In this document: positions 41,452 to 53,925 of the stretch, piece after piece | Layout: every line of letters starts with the position of its first letter | Position numbering within the stretch: the first letter of the stretch is position 1 | Source: Mugil cephalus | Taxonomy: Eukaryota > Chordata > Actinopteri > Mugiliformes > Mugilidae | Reading direction: 5' to 3' | Length of the DNA: 64,000 bases | Assembly: GCF_022458985.1 (NCBI RefSeq) | Contig: NC_061782.1 | Location: 14,615,172-14,679,171 of the forward strand | Notes under the pieces: model-generated | Database searches by the model: none | Seen by the model: the letters and a program-made list of their open reading frames with translations, nothing else | Told to the model about the DNA's origin: nothing | Position numbers and translations under genes: made by a program

Positions 41452-41814
41452 TCAGATACTGCATTGCATAATAATGTAAAACAAAAAAAAAAAAAGAGAG
41501 AGAGAGAGAGAGGCTCCCACGTACACATGTATGAAAACGCGCAAACTGTGCAACAATGAGGGGAAGAAGAAGCCGACTAAAAATAGTATAATCACTGCAG
41601 CCATCACCCCAAGCATTGGCCCACCACTCTTGACTTCACATCTCATAACTTGAGAGCCCTTCTTCAAATACAGCCAAGAATTTGCTTCCTGAACTGTATA
41701 TAAACCCCAAGTAACAAATGCTGCTGTGAACATAAACAACAACCATGCTTCAGTGCTTCTTATCTGTTTATTTCCATTTCTATCGATGGCCCAAAAACCA
41801 CCTATGACATCCAT
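41452..41814 (-). CDS. Unrecognised 120-aa membrane-protein-like reading frame
   Basis: I do not recognise this protein. The minus-strand frame starts at ATG 41812-41814, six bases after an in-frame TAA, and ends at 41452. It has a polar N-terminus (DVIGGFWAIDRNGNKQI), a hydrophobic segment at about 24-42 (AWLLFMFTAAFVTWGLYTV), a Lys/Arg-containing loop with one Cys, and a second hydrophobic segment at about 67-86 (GPMLGVMAAVIILFLVGFFF). The last 20 or so residues come from a (GA)n/poly-A microsatellite, so a natural protein may end or splice earlier. No poly(A) tail suggesting a retrocopy is seen on the minus-strand 3' side. It could be a small gene, one exon of a larger gene, transposon-derived, or chance. 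Confidence 0.3.
   Translation of the reverse strand: MDVIGGFWAIDRNGNKQIRSTEAWLLFMFTAAFVTWGLYTVQEANSWLYLKKGSQVMRCEVKSGGPMLGVMAAVIILFLVGFFFPSLLHSLRVFIHVYVGASLSLSLFFFLFYIIMQCSI
41470..41513. repeat. Poly-A and (GA)n compound microsatellite
   Basis: An A run followed by about ten GA units. It overlaps the C-terminal end of the unrecognised minus-strand reading frame. Confidence 0.9.
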
Positions 41815-43263
41815 GTGTTAAGTCTTTTCACCCACCTTCCTCCACCTTCATGTGCCTTTTCTCTCCTTTCTTTCCCCTTCTTGTATCACCCCCCCTCCCT
41901 TCCTCTCTTCCTATTTCCCATGGCCTCGGGGAGCTGTTAGCTATCTGGATGCTGGCGCTCTATTGTGAGCACTCATTGATTGCCTCTCTCTGCTCCCCAC
42001 ATCCAGTCAGGCCAGTCAGCATGGGGCCCGGTCTGTCTGCCTTATCTGCCACTGCTCAGTCAACGTACTCGGCGAAAAAACAGAAGAGCAATGGAGAGCG
42101 CGATTGAGTGGGAGAACATTTATAAAAAGGCTGTCCAAGCCTCCAGAAGCCAGCAGTCATATCATCTGTTTTCTGTCCCTCTCCCTTTCTCTCCCTCAGC
42201 TCCTTATTCTTCTCACAGCCAGGGACAATCAATGGTGTACTCGACCAGACTTCTCTTGTCTTGTTTTAAAATAGTGCTCTCCTGCCTTTTCTCCGCAGGA
42301 GACGAACCATTTACTGCACCTCATCTACTCTGCTTGTCCTGAAAATTAACCCTTGTTGTACCTCTGCTTGATCCACTGACATGGTCAATCAGCCAAATCA
42401 ATTTAATTTACTTTTCCTAGATTTTCAAGAAGATGTGGTCTTACCAAGTTGCCACTATCACTTTAAGGCTAACGGCATGAAGAATTTGATAATAAATAAG
42501 ATATTTGCTTAATTGTTACATTGATTTTACAGAGGTGCTAGTGGTGGCCATGCAGCACAGACAAATTGAAGATCAGTCATCGGCTATCGTGATGATTCAA
42601 GCTAGACTTACGCTTCTGCGTTGGAGCTTTGCCATGTCTCTGTGACCTTTGCCGTTGCCTGACGCACACTTCCCTGCAAATGTGAGCAAACGTCGCATGT
42701 GATTGGTCCAAAATGCATTTCCTTTACTGTGTCTCTCGGTGGCTGGACAAGCACAGGAAATTCACCCTCCTTCTACCTCGGCCAGCTCAGCGAGCATAAA
42801 CAGCATCTATGCTGCCGTCTTTCTGCATCACAGGCTCCACTCGCACAGGCCAGGATGTGGGCTCTGTGTAAATCACACACAGGCGTATATATCCACTTTC
42901 ACTTCTGGAGTGTTTCCATGCTTCTGGCGTAGACAGTGGACGTCTCCCCCAGACTTCCTGTTCTGCGCATCGGCCATTGTTTACCGTCCGACTCAACTTG
43001 AGTAACTTGTAAGTTGAGACGCACAGAGCTGCAGTTGAGAGATGAAATCCACAACTGGTTTTGCGTCAGAAGAAGCCAGTTTACACTCATTTAATAGTTT
43101 TCTGTTCAAGTATTTGCTCGACAAACACGGCGCCTTGGGTCGCTTGCTGACAGGCTCTGACAGGGCATTCTGCCTCTTTTGCTCTCCACACATGGACTGT
43201 TTACCCGCGTGCAACAAAATGCTGCTCGAACATCTTTGGCGAATACTGCTTAGACACAAACAA
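41815..43263. other. Gene-free interval
   Basis: No gene is recognised. Pyrimidine-rich sequence occurs at 41820-41930 and 42170-42200. Short open frames on both strands lack recognisable domains. Confidence 0.45.
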
Positions 43264-43269
43264 ACTACA

Positions 43270-43555
43270 GCGTAGGTCTTCAACAGGGGCTCAACGACCC
43301 CTAGAGGGTCTGTGGAGGGACTGCACAGGGTCGCAAAATCTTTGGTTGATTAGACATTATTATACATTTTTCTTTAAATCCACATTGACCTAAATGCCAA
43401 CATATTTTAGTAAAGGGATAAGGGATTGCTTAATATTGAATGCAAAATGATAATATTAATAATTCATATAGAACACATATAGTAGGTAGGGGGTCACTAC
43501 CTAATCTCTCCATCAGTTTGGGATCCGTGGCCTGAAAAAGGTTGAAGACCCCTGC
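43270..43555. mobile_element. hAT-like MITE
   Basis: The left end gcgtaggtcttcaacagggg and the right end, whose reverse complement reads gcaggggtcttcaacctttt, form imperfect terminal inverted repeats with the GGTCTTCAAC core typical of hAT-type elements. Both sides are flanked by actaca (43264-43269 and 43556-43561), consistent with a decayed 8-base target duplication. It has no coding capacity. Confidence 0.75.
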
Positions 43556-43561
43556 ACTACA

Positions 43562-45690
43562 TACGGACTACAAACTGAAGCTATAACACTTCTGATACCA
43601 TTATCTTGTCACTAGAGATCACATGAAGATTGATGAGCGCTGGTGATGACAGGAACTTTCTGCATTATTGTTCATATTCAGCACGGTGAATGATATGGAC
43701 AGTGTAGTGTAACATCCCAGGATTTCCTTTCTTTCTGTTGTTGTCAATTTAGGAGATGCAAAGACTTACGCTAAGAAAGCATGTTGAAAGGGTCACTGGA
43801 AAGATTCTGGAGGAAATAGCAATGGTGCAGGTAGAAACCTGAAAGACCAGAGTCAGGAAACCTGTTTACACCAATGGAAAACATTGTCCCGTGAAAGACG
43901 TGTGTATTAGTCATTCTGTCAGTCACTCAGCTCTCCTGATGACAGGACTCGGTTCTTAGTATTTCGGTGTAGTGTTTTCAACAGCGGGAGCGGATGGTGG
44001 TGACAGCAGGGTGGTACAGTAAACCACCGTCACACCTCTGTGTGAATAGGAGGGCCGGTGTCAGCACAACTGAAATTCTCCCTCCATCATGTAGCTACAT
44101 GAAGCCCCAGCAGCATCCATCACTCCCCCTGCTGCCAGTACAGAAAGAAGCCTTGTCACCAGCAGAAAGGTGGCCAAGAGAAATGTACATCATTTCGTGT
44201 TTGAACACCAGTCGGGAAGCCAAGTCTGGCCTTGATCGTCGCTAATGTTTTAAGTTCTAAACAGTTTTCAAATCTTAATTTAATACACTCCAACACAATG
44301 CAGCATGTATTAACCTTGTCGGAGCAAGCTTCGCCGAGATTTCTCTTTGTTCTCCTTTGATGCGTTCACTCAGCCTTTGAAATGCTGTATGAAATTATAC
44401 ACAGAGCCAAGTTGAACTGAAGTCACCCCACCTATAATCCATCCATCTTATTGGCAGCCATCTGGCCATATTATTTCGGGGTGGCGAAGGCACACGCCTT
44501 GCTATGAAAGCGAGGACTTTTGACAACAAGCCATTCTTTGAACTGCAGAGGGCCACTGGAGAATGACCCGACCAGCTGCGGGGCCCCCGACACCCATAAC
44601 AGGCCTTGTCGAGTCGAGTTGGTATTATCCAAAAAACTTGATGGATGATCCAGAACAGATAACATTATAATCAGACTCAAAGCTAATGGCAAAAGCCAAC
44701 AATAGATCTGTCAGATGTTGACCCCAAGTTCTGGGGGAACAGTAATAAAGAAACCTATATTTGTCAGGAAGCTGACAACAAGAAGCCATGAGAATTATAG
44801 GACAAACCCCGCAGAAATGTATATAGGATTTATCTGGTGGGAATCACAGCGTCAACATCAGTTTTACTGTTGCAACATGAAATGTAAAAAAAAAAAAAAA
44901 ACATCAATAACAGAAGTAGTGTCAGGACAAAGGCACTGGTCATCTCAACAGGCCATTTCCAGAGGAAAAAAAATAAAAAATCCGATATGAGCTCACAGCT
45001 ACAGCACGGTGACATTGACTGTTCACCCAATCTCCGTCTAAGAAACAGGCCCCACTGAAATAAAAATGAGTGACTGCCAGAGCCGGTGATGTCACTGGAC
45101 ACATTTGTCCCCATCAGTGTGGATAGCTGCTTTGACCAGAGGGCCGGGGTGTCCTTGAGACACGCTGTGATACAAACACCCACCTCCCCTCACCCCACAA
45201 CACAACCAACCCTTTGCTGCTGATACCCTGTCCAGGCCCGTACTGCATCAGTGTCAGGAGCCCTGCAGGCAGGAAGCTAAAAGGATGGCAGCCCCTTCCT
45301 TCCCTTCAAACGAGGAGAAGAGGCCGTGTAGGAAGCCGCTGACAGGAATTTGACCCCCGCGCCAATGACAGCGTGTGGAGGGAAACTGTAAATAAGCTTT
45401 CAAGGGACCTAAACTTGTCACCTTTATCACTTTTATTGATGATTTTAAATCAAGTCAGCCACCGCTGACAGAATAGAGCTTTTGGAACGTGCACATGCAG
45501 GCCTATACTTTTGCTTTGTTTTATTTAATAATTTGACAGATTTGACAGGTTTTTGTTCTTTTTTTTTCTTAAATGTCCCTCAAAATACACTGGATAAATC
45601 CTGTGTGCAGGCACAACACGAGGAGTGAGTGATTGTATCTGATGCACTGTGAGCTGAGCGGCCCTCCCTCCGGATAGTTCAGCCTTGCCT
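43562..45690. other. Gene-free interval
   Basis: No gene, RNA or convincing mobile element is recognised. An A run lies at 44886-44901. Confidence 0.45.
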
Positions 45691-45699
45691 GACTAGGAA

Positions 45700-45960
45700 G
45701 AGAGGGAAGAGCTTGTGTTATGCCGTGCGTGCGTGTGTGCGTGTCGGGAGGAGAGACATTGTTCCTTGACGTCACCGCTCAGCCCAGCCTGCCGCTGCTC
45801 TCAAACACGTCTTTGTTATTCCGAGGCTTCCACCGGAGACCGGCCATCCGCAAAACACGGAGCCCGGCCTGCAGAGCTGCCGGAGCGGGGACGGGGAGCG
45901 CATGGCAAACCCCCCCTCCCCACTCCCCCCCTGCGCGCGTCACCACCACCACCAAGCCAC
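45700..45960. promoter_or_regulatory. CpG-rich block with consensus CRE
   Basis: A short CpG-rich segment containing TGACGTCA at 45767-45774, the full cAMP-response element. It lies about 1.3 kb upstream of the candidate first exon at 47.1-47.4 kb and might be an alternative or divergent start site. No transcript structure can be read. Confidence 0.35.
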
Positions 45961-46284
45961 CCACACACACAAAGTTTTAAATTATGAGGTTTATAAGGTT
46001 AATTTATCAGTGTTCCTATCTTTACTTCGAATGTTTTTATTTTTATCATTGTTTTTTTTTTAAACATATCTTACAAGTTTTTTAGTTGTAATTTTATGTA
46101 ATGTCATTGCAATTTCATTTAATTTCAATATGTCAATATTAAATAATTCTATTATGACTCTTCTGTTCTATTATTCTTGTAAATATTTTGTATATATTTT
46201 TCTCTGGGGTGCCTGTACATTGCTTCTGCTTCTGCAACATTTAAATGTCTTATATAAATAATTAACATAAACATAAAATAAAGT

Positions 46285-46285
46285 G

Positions 46286-46362
<77 letters not shown>
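46285..46362. repeat. (ATCT)n microsatellite
   Basis: About 19 near-perfect tetranucleotide units. Confidence 0.97.
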
Positions 46363-47049
46363 ATTATATGATCAAATACTGCTAGGCTACTACTACTACT
46401 AGCACTACTACTTTACAAAACAATTAAATACTACTAAATACTAAATTAATTTGGTTAACATGATTTACTACAGATAAGATCAGTTTCTTTTTCATACCCT
46501 CTTTCAATAGTATATAATAAGTTAATTTTTCATAATTCCTCAATTTCATTTTTTTCCCCTCCATTTTGAGTTCAAAACGTATCCTTTATATGATGAACGG
46601 AATCGGTTTTATTTTTCCAAAATAGGCTACCTCATGTTTAGGAATCAGGCCAGTGGAAACATATGAGGGAAATGTGACTTGCCGCTCACAATCTCCAGCC
46701 AAAACTGATAAGTTTTGATAAGGTAAACACAGCTGAACAAATGAAGGCTGGCATAACTGTTTTCTGCACAACAATACGGAAAAAATGATGCACACATGAA
46801 TATATTGAGGAAAACCTACATTTAGAAAAACTGCATTTAAGTGTTTTGAGTTGTAAGACCTACAAGGTGTGCAAAGGAAAATAGTATTCATTCAAAATAG
46901 TACTACAACTCCCACTGCTGCTAATATTAGTTTTGTCTAAAGATATTCTATTTTCTCTAACGGCTGAATTGAAATGAAATGAACAATGGATAAATTAACA
47001 ATTAACCACTGGTTTGATGACACAAGGCAGTTCCAGGAAACAGACACAG

Positions 47050-47398
47050 ACAATAGACGGAGCCGCGAGCAGTGATCCGCTCCAGTGTGAAACGTGCTGT
47101 TAACAGGCTCTTAGCGTGTACTTACACTTTTTACACCCGGTGTCCTTCCGCGGGGAATCTAGGCCGCGTTTTCGCACCGACCGCCGAGCACGGCTCTCTC
47201 TGGTAACTGAATAGCCAGTGTAATCTGACACTTCAACTTGCCGTGCTCTACGGTAGTTGATTCAGTCACTCAGTCACACCGTCTCCGGAGCTCTCACGTC
47301 CGTCTTTGTGAAGTGAGCGGAGCGGGAGAGAGGGGCAGCGTAAACACGAGGTTCGGAGGGAACAATACGCGGCTTCGCCACTGAGGTCCGAGCTCAAA
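47050..47398 (+). promoter_or_regulatory. CpG-rich promoter and candidate untranslated first exon
   Basis: CpG density rises sharply from about 47055, and the block ends at a strong donor, ctcaaa|gtaagt, at 47398/47399. There is no long open frame, so it would be a 5'UTR exon. In mammals ZMIZ1 lies downstream of RPS24 beyond a gene desert, in the same orientation, and begins with non-coding exons, so zmiz1a is the leading candidate. No ZMIZ1 coding sequence is present to confirm it, and a lncRNA is possible. An AP-1-like gattcagtcactcagtcac lies near 47260-47278. Confidence 0.45.
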
Positions 47399-48508
47399 GT
47401 AAGTTTCGCTCCTGGTTATTATTATTATTATGTTTTGTTGTTGCTGCTGCTGCAAAGCGGGGCTTGAATGTGTTGTACCAGACGTGGTTTGCCCCCCGCT
47501 GGACGCACACTACCCGCTAACAATAGGGTGACCTCCTGGAAACCTTTTAACAGCCGCTGGTGAACTCGTGTCAGGAGGGGGGCAGAGCCTGGCGGTGCAG
47601 CTGAGCCGGAGCCGGAGCTGGAGCTGGAGCGCGTTTTACGCGGCGTAACATCCAGACTGTGTTTCTCCCTCTGCCTTGTGCGTTCGCGCTGGGGCGAAAT
47701 AGCCGGTGTCAGTGTGTCTGGGGCATTATCTGCAAGAGGGGCGCACGCATGCCGCGGAGACGCTGGACGCAGGAATGTGCTTGGGTACGCGGTGATTGCA
47801 GGTCTGTGTGTGTGGGTGAAATGTATCGTCTCGGCTCATCAGCTGGTGGCTTCGCTTGATGCTGAACTGAGAATGTATGTCACTTAGCTAACAGTCAGCA
47901 GTGTGTCTGGGCTTGTTGACTCCCTCCAAGGGCTATTATCGGCTACCTGTTGTAATGCAATTAGCAGGCTTGTCCGTGTCTGTATGTTCTGTCAAACGAC
48001 ACCTGTAATGCATCTTCGGAGATACTTGCCACTCTGATGTGTGCTCTGATAACGCTGATTGGGTTTACAGGGATCAGTCAACATCAGAGGCTCGCTGTGA
48101 TAGGGCGCTGGGACTTTTTGGGGGGCCCTCCGTGACCCCAGTCTGTTGTTGCACGACAACATTTAATGTGAATATGTCAAATGCACAGTGTCCAATCCAA
48201 GTGACACTGACGTTCACTGTGGTCCATGGACCAACCTGTGCCGAGACCTTGCCGTGCACACTCATCTCTAATGTTTCAGTGGAAATCAATGGGTGCATTT
48301 GATTTCCTTTACGCAAAACTGCTGGAATCCCCCTGCAGTTATCAGCAGCACCATTTTTCCAAGCTCTCCCCACCGCAGACGAGCGTGGATGAGTGGCTTG
48401 ACTCGGCGCAGCCTTCCGCCTCAAGTCTGGCGGACCCTCCCCGTTAAATTCCTCCTGTCTGGATGTGAGGCCAGCCGGGGCAGAGCACAGCAGAGGGGGG
48501 CTCGCGAC

Positions 48509-48538
48509 AGGAGGAGGAGGAGGAGGAGGAGGAGGAGA
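48509..48538. repeat. (AGG)n microsatellite
   Basis: About ten GGA/AGG units. Confidence 0.95.
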
Positions 48539-49264
48539 CTGGCGCTCTTTCATTACCCCTGCACCCTGCTACAGGACGGCCGAACTGTGAGACAGGGGGT
48601 GAAAAAGAGTTTTTTTCTGTTGTTGGCAAGGTGCTGATGTCGGTGATAGGAGCACATCATCAGACCCTTGTGGCCAAAGCATGTTCACAGCTTCCAAATG
48701 ATACCTGACAGTGTCTTAATGAATGTGCTTCTGTCATCACCAGCGCGAAACCTGCCATTCCTCCAGCACCAAAAAGCCAAACTTTTTTCTTCTTCTAAGA
48801 AATATGACGGCTCACGAACAGTCTCTGTATTTGTTGCAAGAGTATTGCATTGGATTGCAGGTGTTCACGTTTTTGTGTCCACTCCCTGCGTGTAAGTGTG
48901 TAAACAGAGCTCGGGTGGGTGCACCCTCCAGTGTCTCCTTCCCTGGTAATTTAAATTGGTGATGTAATGAAATTGTTTCAGCAGCAACGCTTGTCAGCCG
49001 CTCCACATTAATTAGTGCTGTTTTCTTTTTTGCTTTCTTTCTTTTTTTTTCTTACCTTCTGACAAACCAAAGGAGCATTAAGTCATTTCAGCAAAGCATG
49101 AAAAGAAGGCGCATTCATTCAGAGCGGGTTACCTGATAAATTGTGAAAGAAAGAGGGCAAGGAATTAAAGCCATCTGCAACTGTTTGAAACTTGGAAGTG
49201 TGTTTGTGTGTGTGTATGTGTGAGTTTTCTTTCCTTCTGTTGTCCCTCCTGGGGCCTCTCTGCA

Positions 49265-49294
49265 ACCAGCCAGCCAGCCAGCCAGCCAGCCAGG
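49265..49294. repeat. (CCAG)n microsatellite
   Basis: About seven perfect tetranucleotide units. Confidence 0.95.
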
Positions 49295-51384
49295 CTGCGA
49301 GACAAGACAGAAGAGTGTCTGATTCACTAAACAGACTAAAGGCTCCAGTGGACTCACTTTGAAATCAAATTTGGTTGTTTTTTTTTTAAGTTTTTTTTTT
49401 TTTTTTTAAAGACAGCGCAAATGCAAGGATGCTCGCCGTGCCGGGGAGAACATGTGACGGGAAAATATGGGAAATCTTTAACCGAGACGGAACCGCGTGC
49501 ATTGGCAGCGCTGCGTGTTCCAGCTAAATATTAGGAAGAAGATTAATGCTTGAATCCAACAGCCTGTTTGTTCTCCAAACCAAACAAGGAGACAGAACGT
49601 GGAGATTACTCAACAGTAAATTTAATATTTGTCTCATTGAGAGAAAGATCTCACAACATCTCATAACACCACCTCTTAAGTATGACTTAGTCTTCGTTAA
49701 TTGATCGTGCCGCAACAAGTTGCGTCGCACATCCAAACACCTGCAGCAATTCCACAGTCCCACGTGCTGATTATTTTCAGAAAGAAAAAAGGTAGTGAGT
49801 GCACCTTACTCCCTTCCTATGAACCTCTTGTGAGGCGGTGAGGTAACGGGGAAAAACAACTAATTACTTTGTGTCAGAGTAATTAGCTTTTTGTTACTCA
49901 GCAATTTACCAAGTTGCACAGTCTTTTCCGCCCGCCTTCCGCGCCGGCACAGCTGCAGCCCGCGCTGGGGCTTAAAATCTGCTAATCAATGTTGTGACAG
50001 GATGACATTTCATCTAACTGCTCGTGTTGTTCGAGGGTGCGCTGCAAAATGCCTGCCTCCTGTTCGCTAGACGTGGATTCTTGTAGTCTGGTGTGTCTCG
50101 CCGTCAGCCCGAACCCTCCCACTCGCGTCCAGAGCAGAAGTCAGCCTTTGTTTCCGTCTCGAATGTGGTTCAAACTTGGCAGTGTCTTTCATCTTAACTG
50201 AGCCTTTTGTTTTCTATCCCTATTTTGGTCTTTTAATAAGGGAAAACTTGTGTCACCTCGGAGCATTTTTATTATTTATTTTTATGAAAAAAAACACACT
50301 TTTTGTGAAACCAGAGCTCAGAGGGAGCTAAAAACCTGAAAAGTTTGGGTCATGAGCTGTGGGTTTGCCCTCGTGTCAGACGGTTTAACTGCTTCCTAAA
50401 TGTTGTTGTAATTCTACCCCTCGAGTCTGCCCTTTTTCAAATTAAAACCTGGTAATTTCAGTGTAACTAATACAGAGAAAATAAAGCACCCGGCAGTTGG
50501 AGCCCATTCCACTGGCTGACTGTGATGACATCAGTTCGGTGTAGGAAGCCAAGAGTGGACCAGCGCGAGGCGCCGGGACGAGAAAACCCTCGATTCTGCA
50601 TGCCTGTCACCGCTGTCCTTCAAGCTGCAGACCTTGCGCTGCGGTGCGCCTCGTGGCTGGTCTGAACTCTTGAGGTGGCTGAGAAAGGCTGGAGAGCCAT
50701 TGTGAGTAATGCCGAGTCCTTGAGCAAGGCATTCAACCTCAAGTAGAAGCGAGCGAGCAGCATTGTTATGAGAGGACCGTGCCGTGCAAGCCTTGGCTTT
50801 GTGTGTGGAGTGAGGCCGTGCTGCTTCTCACAAACTCCGAGTGTCTGTATTATCGTGTATAATATCAATGTCATGGGATTTTTTTTTTTCTTCCTAGAAA
50901 TGAGCGTGTCATTGCTTTGTCTGCCGACTGTTTACAGATATCAATTTAATATAGACAAAACCCCAACTTAACTCTTGAGTTTCTGAGCAGCCGCCGCTTT
51001 AACCTTGAGCTCTGCCAACATCGGGGCGACGGAGTCCTCTAAGTGCTTTTTTTTTTTTTTTTCTCTCTGGGAGGGGAGTGCAAAGATGGTAGAGAGAGTG
51101 AGGAGAGAAGTTACTGGCGCGCCCCTGTCACCGCCTCATGCATGTTTGATTTAATGTTCTTTGAGAAACGAGTGCAGGGGACGTCACAATGGCCATGTCC
51201 TGTTCCCATCCATCCAGAGACCGGGGGGCCCTTGAATCATACATGACACCCGGCCTCACCAGGAACAATATGAAAGTCGGAGCCCGCACAGGAGGAACAA
51301 AATGTTCCCTCCATCCGTCCGTCCATTCGCCCACCGCTGCCGCCTGCAACTCAAGACTTCTCACCATCGCAAGCAATTACCTTC

Positions 51385-51419
<35 letters not shown>

Positions 51420-53567
51420 ACTGATGAGATCCTCACAGAACCCGTCTCAGTTGTTGTGTGTCTGTGACGGGCAGCCACATATATAGAGAGGAAAAAGATA
51501 GTATGTGTCTGAGTGAGTGGCGTTGGCGTGTGTCTGTTTGGCTTGTAAATCCTGTTTAAGCTAAACAAACTCATTGTCCTCATCCTCCAACTGTGTGCTC
51601 TGTGTGCGTCGCCCCCCCCCCACCACCACCACCACCACCGCCACCCCCTCTTCTCCTTTCTCCTCGTCTCTCTCCCTCTCCTTTGAGTTGTAAGCACAGT
51701 CACTAATTAGTCCCCTCTCCCTCTTCATGCTGGGTCAGTGGGTTTACGGTTTCGGCGCTGATCTGCTGTGTTTGCCTTGTCTCTCCTGATACCGAAGCAT
51801 GCCTGCAAGCCAGCGCAGACTGCAGCCTCCTCCAAGAGGTCTTCACACCTTACACAGTGTCCCACATGGGTTCATTTGCCAGACAGCCACTCAGAATTGT
51901 GCTCGGGCTCTGTCTCATGCAGCATGCCCCGCGCTTGAGTTCATGCCAGGTATTACACCAACCAGTCCGCTAAGGGTCTGTGCCTGCTAGGTAAAAGGCT
52001 CAATAACCGATTATCCCTTCCGACAGCGCTATTTGAAGAAGATTCCAGATGATATGTATTAATTTTAGATACACTTTAGTCACCCGCCACGCAGCGTGTT
52101 GCAGATCTTTCTAGCTTATAGGCTGTAATGAATCATTTTCTTGAGATAATACACCGCATGCCGTGTTTGTAATATCATTTTGTGCTATAAACAGCCTCCT
52201 GTCTAGTCGGCACTGTTGTCTTTCAGAGTGCACGCTGATGCAGATTTTCTGGTGCAGGTTGCGTGGGAGATGCAGAGTGATGGCAGAGATTCAGCGAAGG
52301 CGGTCGAATTGTCTCCAACACGGCCTCCAGGGGATACATACTTCCTTGTTTTCTGACAAAGTAAATTAACTGGGATTTACTAATGCGAGGGGACAGCGTT
52401 TACTCTTTTTGCCTGCGCCATCAGGGTTGAAGGGGGGGGGGGAGCCGTGCAATATCTGCTCTCGCGTAACACCGATGCTCACACGTGCACGGGGTGCAAA
52501 GGCTGAAATGCGGTCAGTATGCTCAGCGGTGGCTTTTATTTTTCTTCGGAGGGACACACGTTACATGGAAAAGAATTGAAGCTCAGTTTTAAGGCGGGGG
52601 GTTCTTTTAGCTTGTTTGTGATGCCTGTTTGGATTATTATTATTATTGTTATTATTATGAACAACCCTGGAAATCATATTGTCAGGAAAATTGCGAGCTT
52701 GGTCTCAGCGCTAAGACTGATTTCTTCCCACATTTTGACAAGGCTCAGTGACAGTGAAAGTCTTTGACTGTGTGTTTGCCCGCTCGGTGCCCTCCCCTCA
52801 GTTTTGACACTGGCGGTTGAGCCAGCCGCTTTCCCAGGGTTCTAAGGACTGACATCCCTTTCATTTCCCCGCCTGGGCGGCTCAGATAAAGGGGCATATT
52901 TTAAACCGCCGCGTGGATACACCGACTGTAAAAAGAGACGAGCCGGTGGACCAGGGCCGAGGCACAGCAGCAACTTCACAGAGACGGGGAGAGGGATGAA
53001 GGGGTTCGGCGGGTTTGGTGGGGCGGGGTGGGGGGTGGTGATGAGGAGTGAAACAAATAAATAAGCAATTTGAAAGTCCACATTATTAAACAGTCATCTC
53101 AGCAATTTGTAATATATGGTTGAAAGTACTATAGCCGGCTGCGGACCTGACTTTGCAAATATCACGAGCATTATCTGCAGTCGTACTGCAGATAAGCCAT
53201 CTCTCTTGTTTAGCCCCGGTCTATTACAGGGGCAATGTGTTTAACCACCTTTTTCTAATCTGCCCCTGTTGTGTGTGTCCTCCCAGCAAACCAAAGCCAC
53301 GGTGGGAGCCATCATTTATCATATCAGTAATGAGTCCAGGGTAATCGTGTGTATTCCGGAGACAGCAATGATACACTGCTTTGGCGCTTGCCAGGGATCG
53401 GCCTCTAAACAATGTTTATCATTGTCTCCCAGGGCTCTTTAATTATCTGGCAAACATTATTGACAAACCAGGAAGGGCCACTGTGTTTTAAAGATTCCAG
53501 GTTACTAATCACAAATATGTGTGGGTGTGCGAAAACCAAAGAGGCTTTTGATTTATTATTTTTGTAC

Positions 53568-53925
53568 ACATCGATCAGCCACAACATTAAAACCACTGAC
53601 AGGGGAAGTAAATAACGTTAACCATCTTGTGGCAATACAGTGTTCTGCTGAGAAATGTTTGGACTTGGCGTTCATGTGGATGTTACCTAGACATGCACCG
53701 CCCACCTAGACCAGACCAGGCAATGACCTGATGCAGGAACAACTAACAAAAAACATGAAAAACAGCACAAGGTGTTGATCTGGGCTCTGCACTACATCCA
53801 AACTGATCAAGAGTCTGTGAGATGCCCTGGAACAAGCCTGATCCACAGAGGCCCCTCCCCTCAACCCATGGGACCTAAAGACCTCCCCACTAACTACATT
53901 CTGTGTATATAAGTAATTGTCATGC
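53568..53925 (+). mobile_element. Tc1-derived repeat family A, long copy
   Basis: It starts with the terminal repeat cgatcagccacaacattaaa, continues through ttcatgtggatgttaccta and cctagaccagaccaggcaat, then transposase-derived sequence (aaggtgttgatctgggct ... cacagaggcccctcccctca). The far terminal repeat is missing. It is the best template for orienting the other copies. Confidence 0.85.

Noticed and set aside
48074..48553. 159-codon minus-strand frame
   Set aside because: It starts inside the (AGG)n repeat, giving a proline run, and the rest has no known motif.
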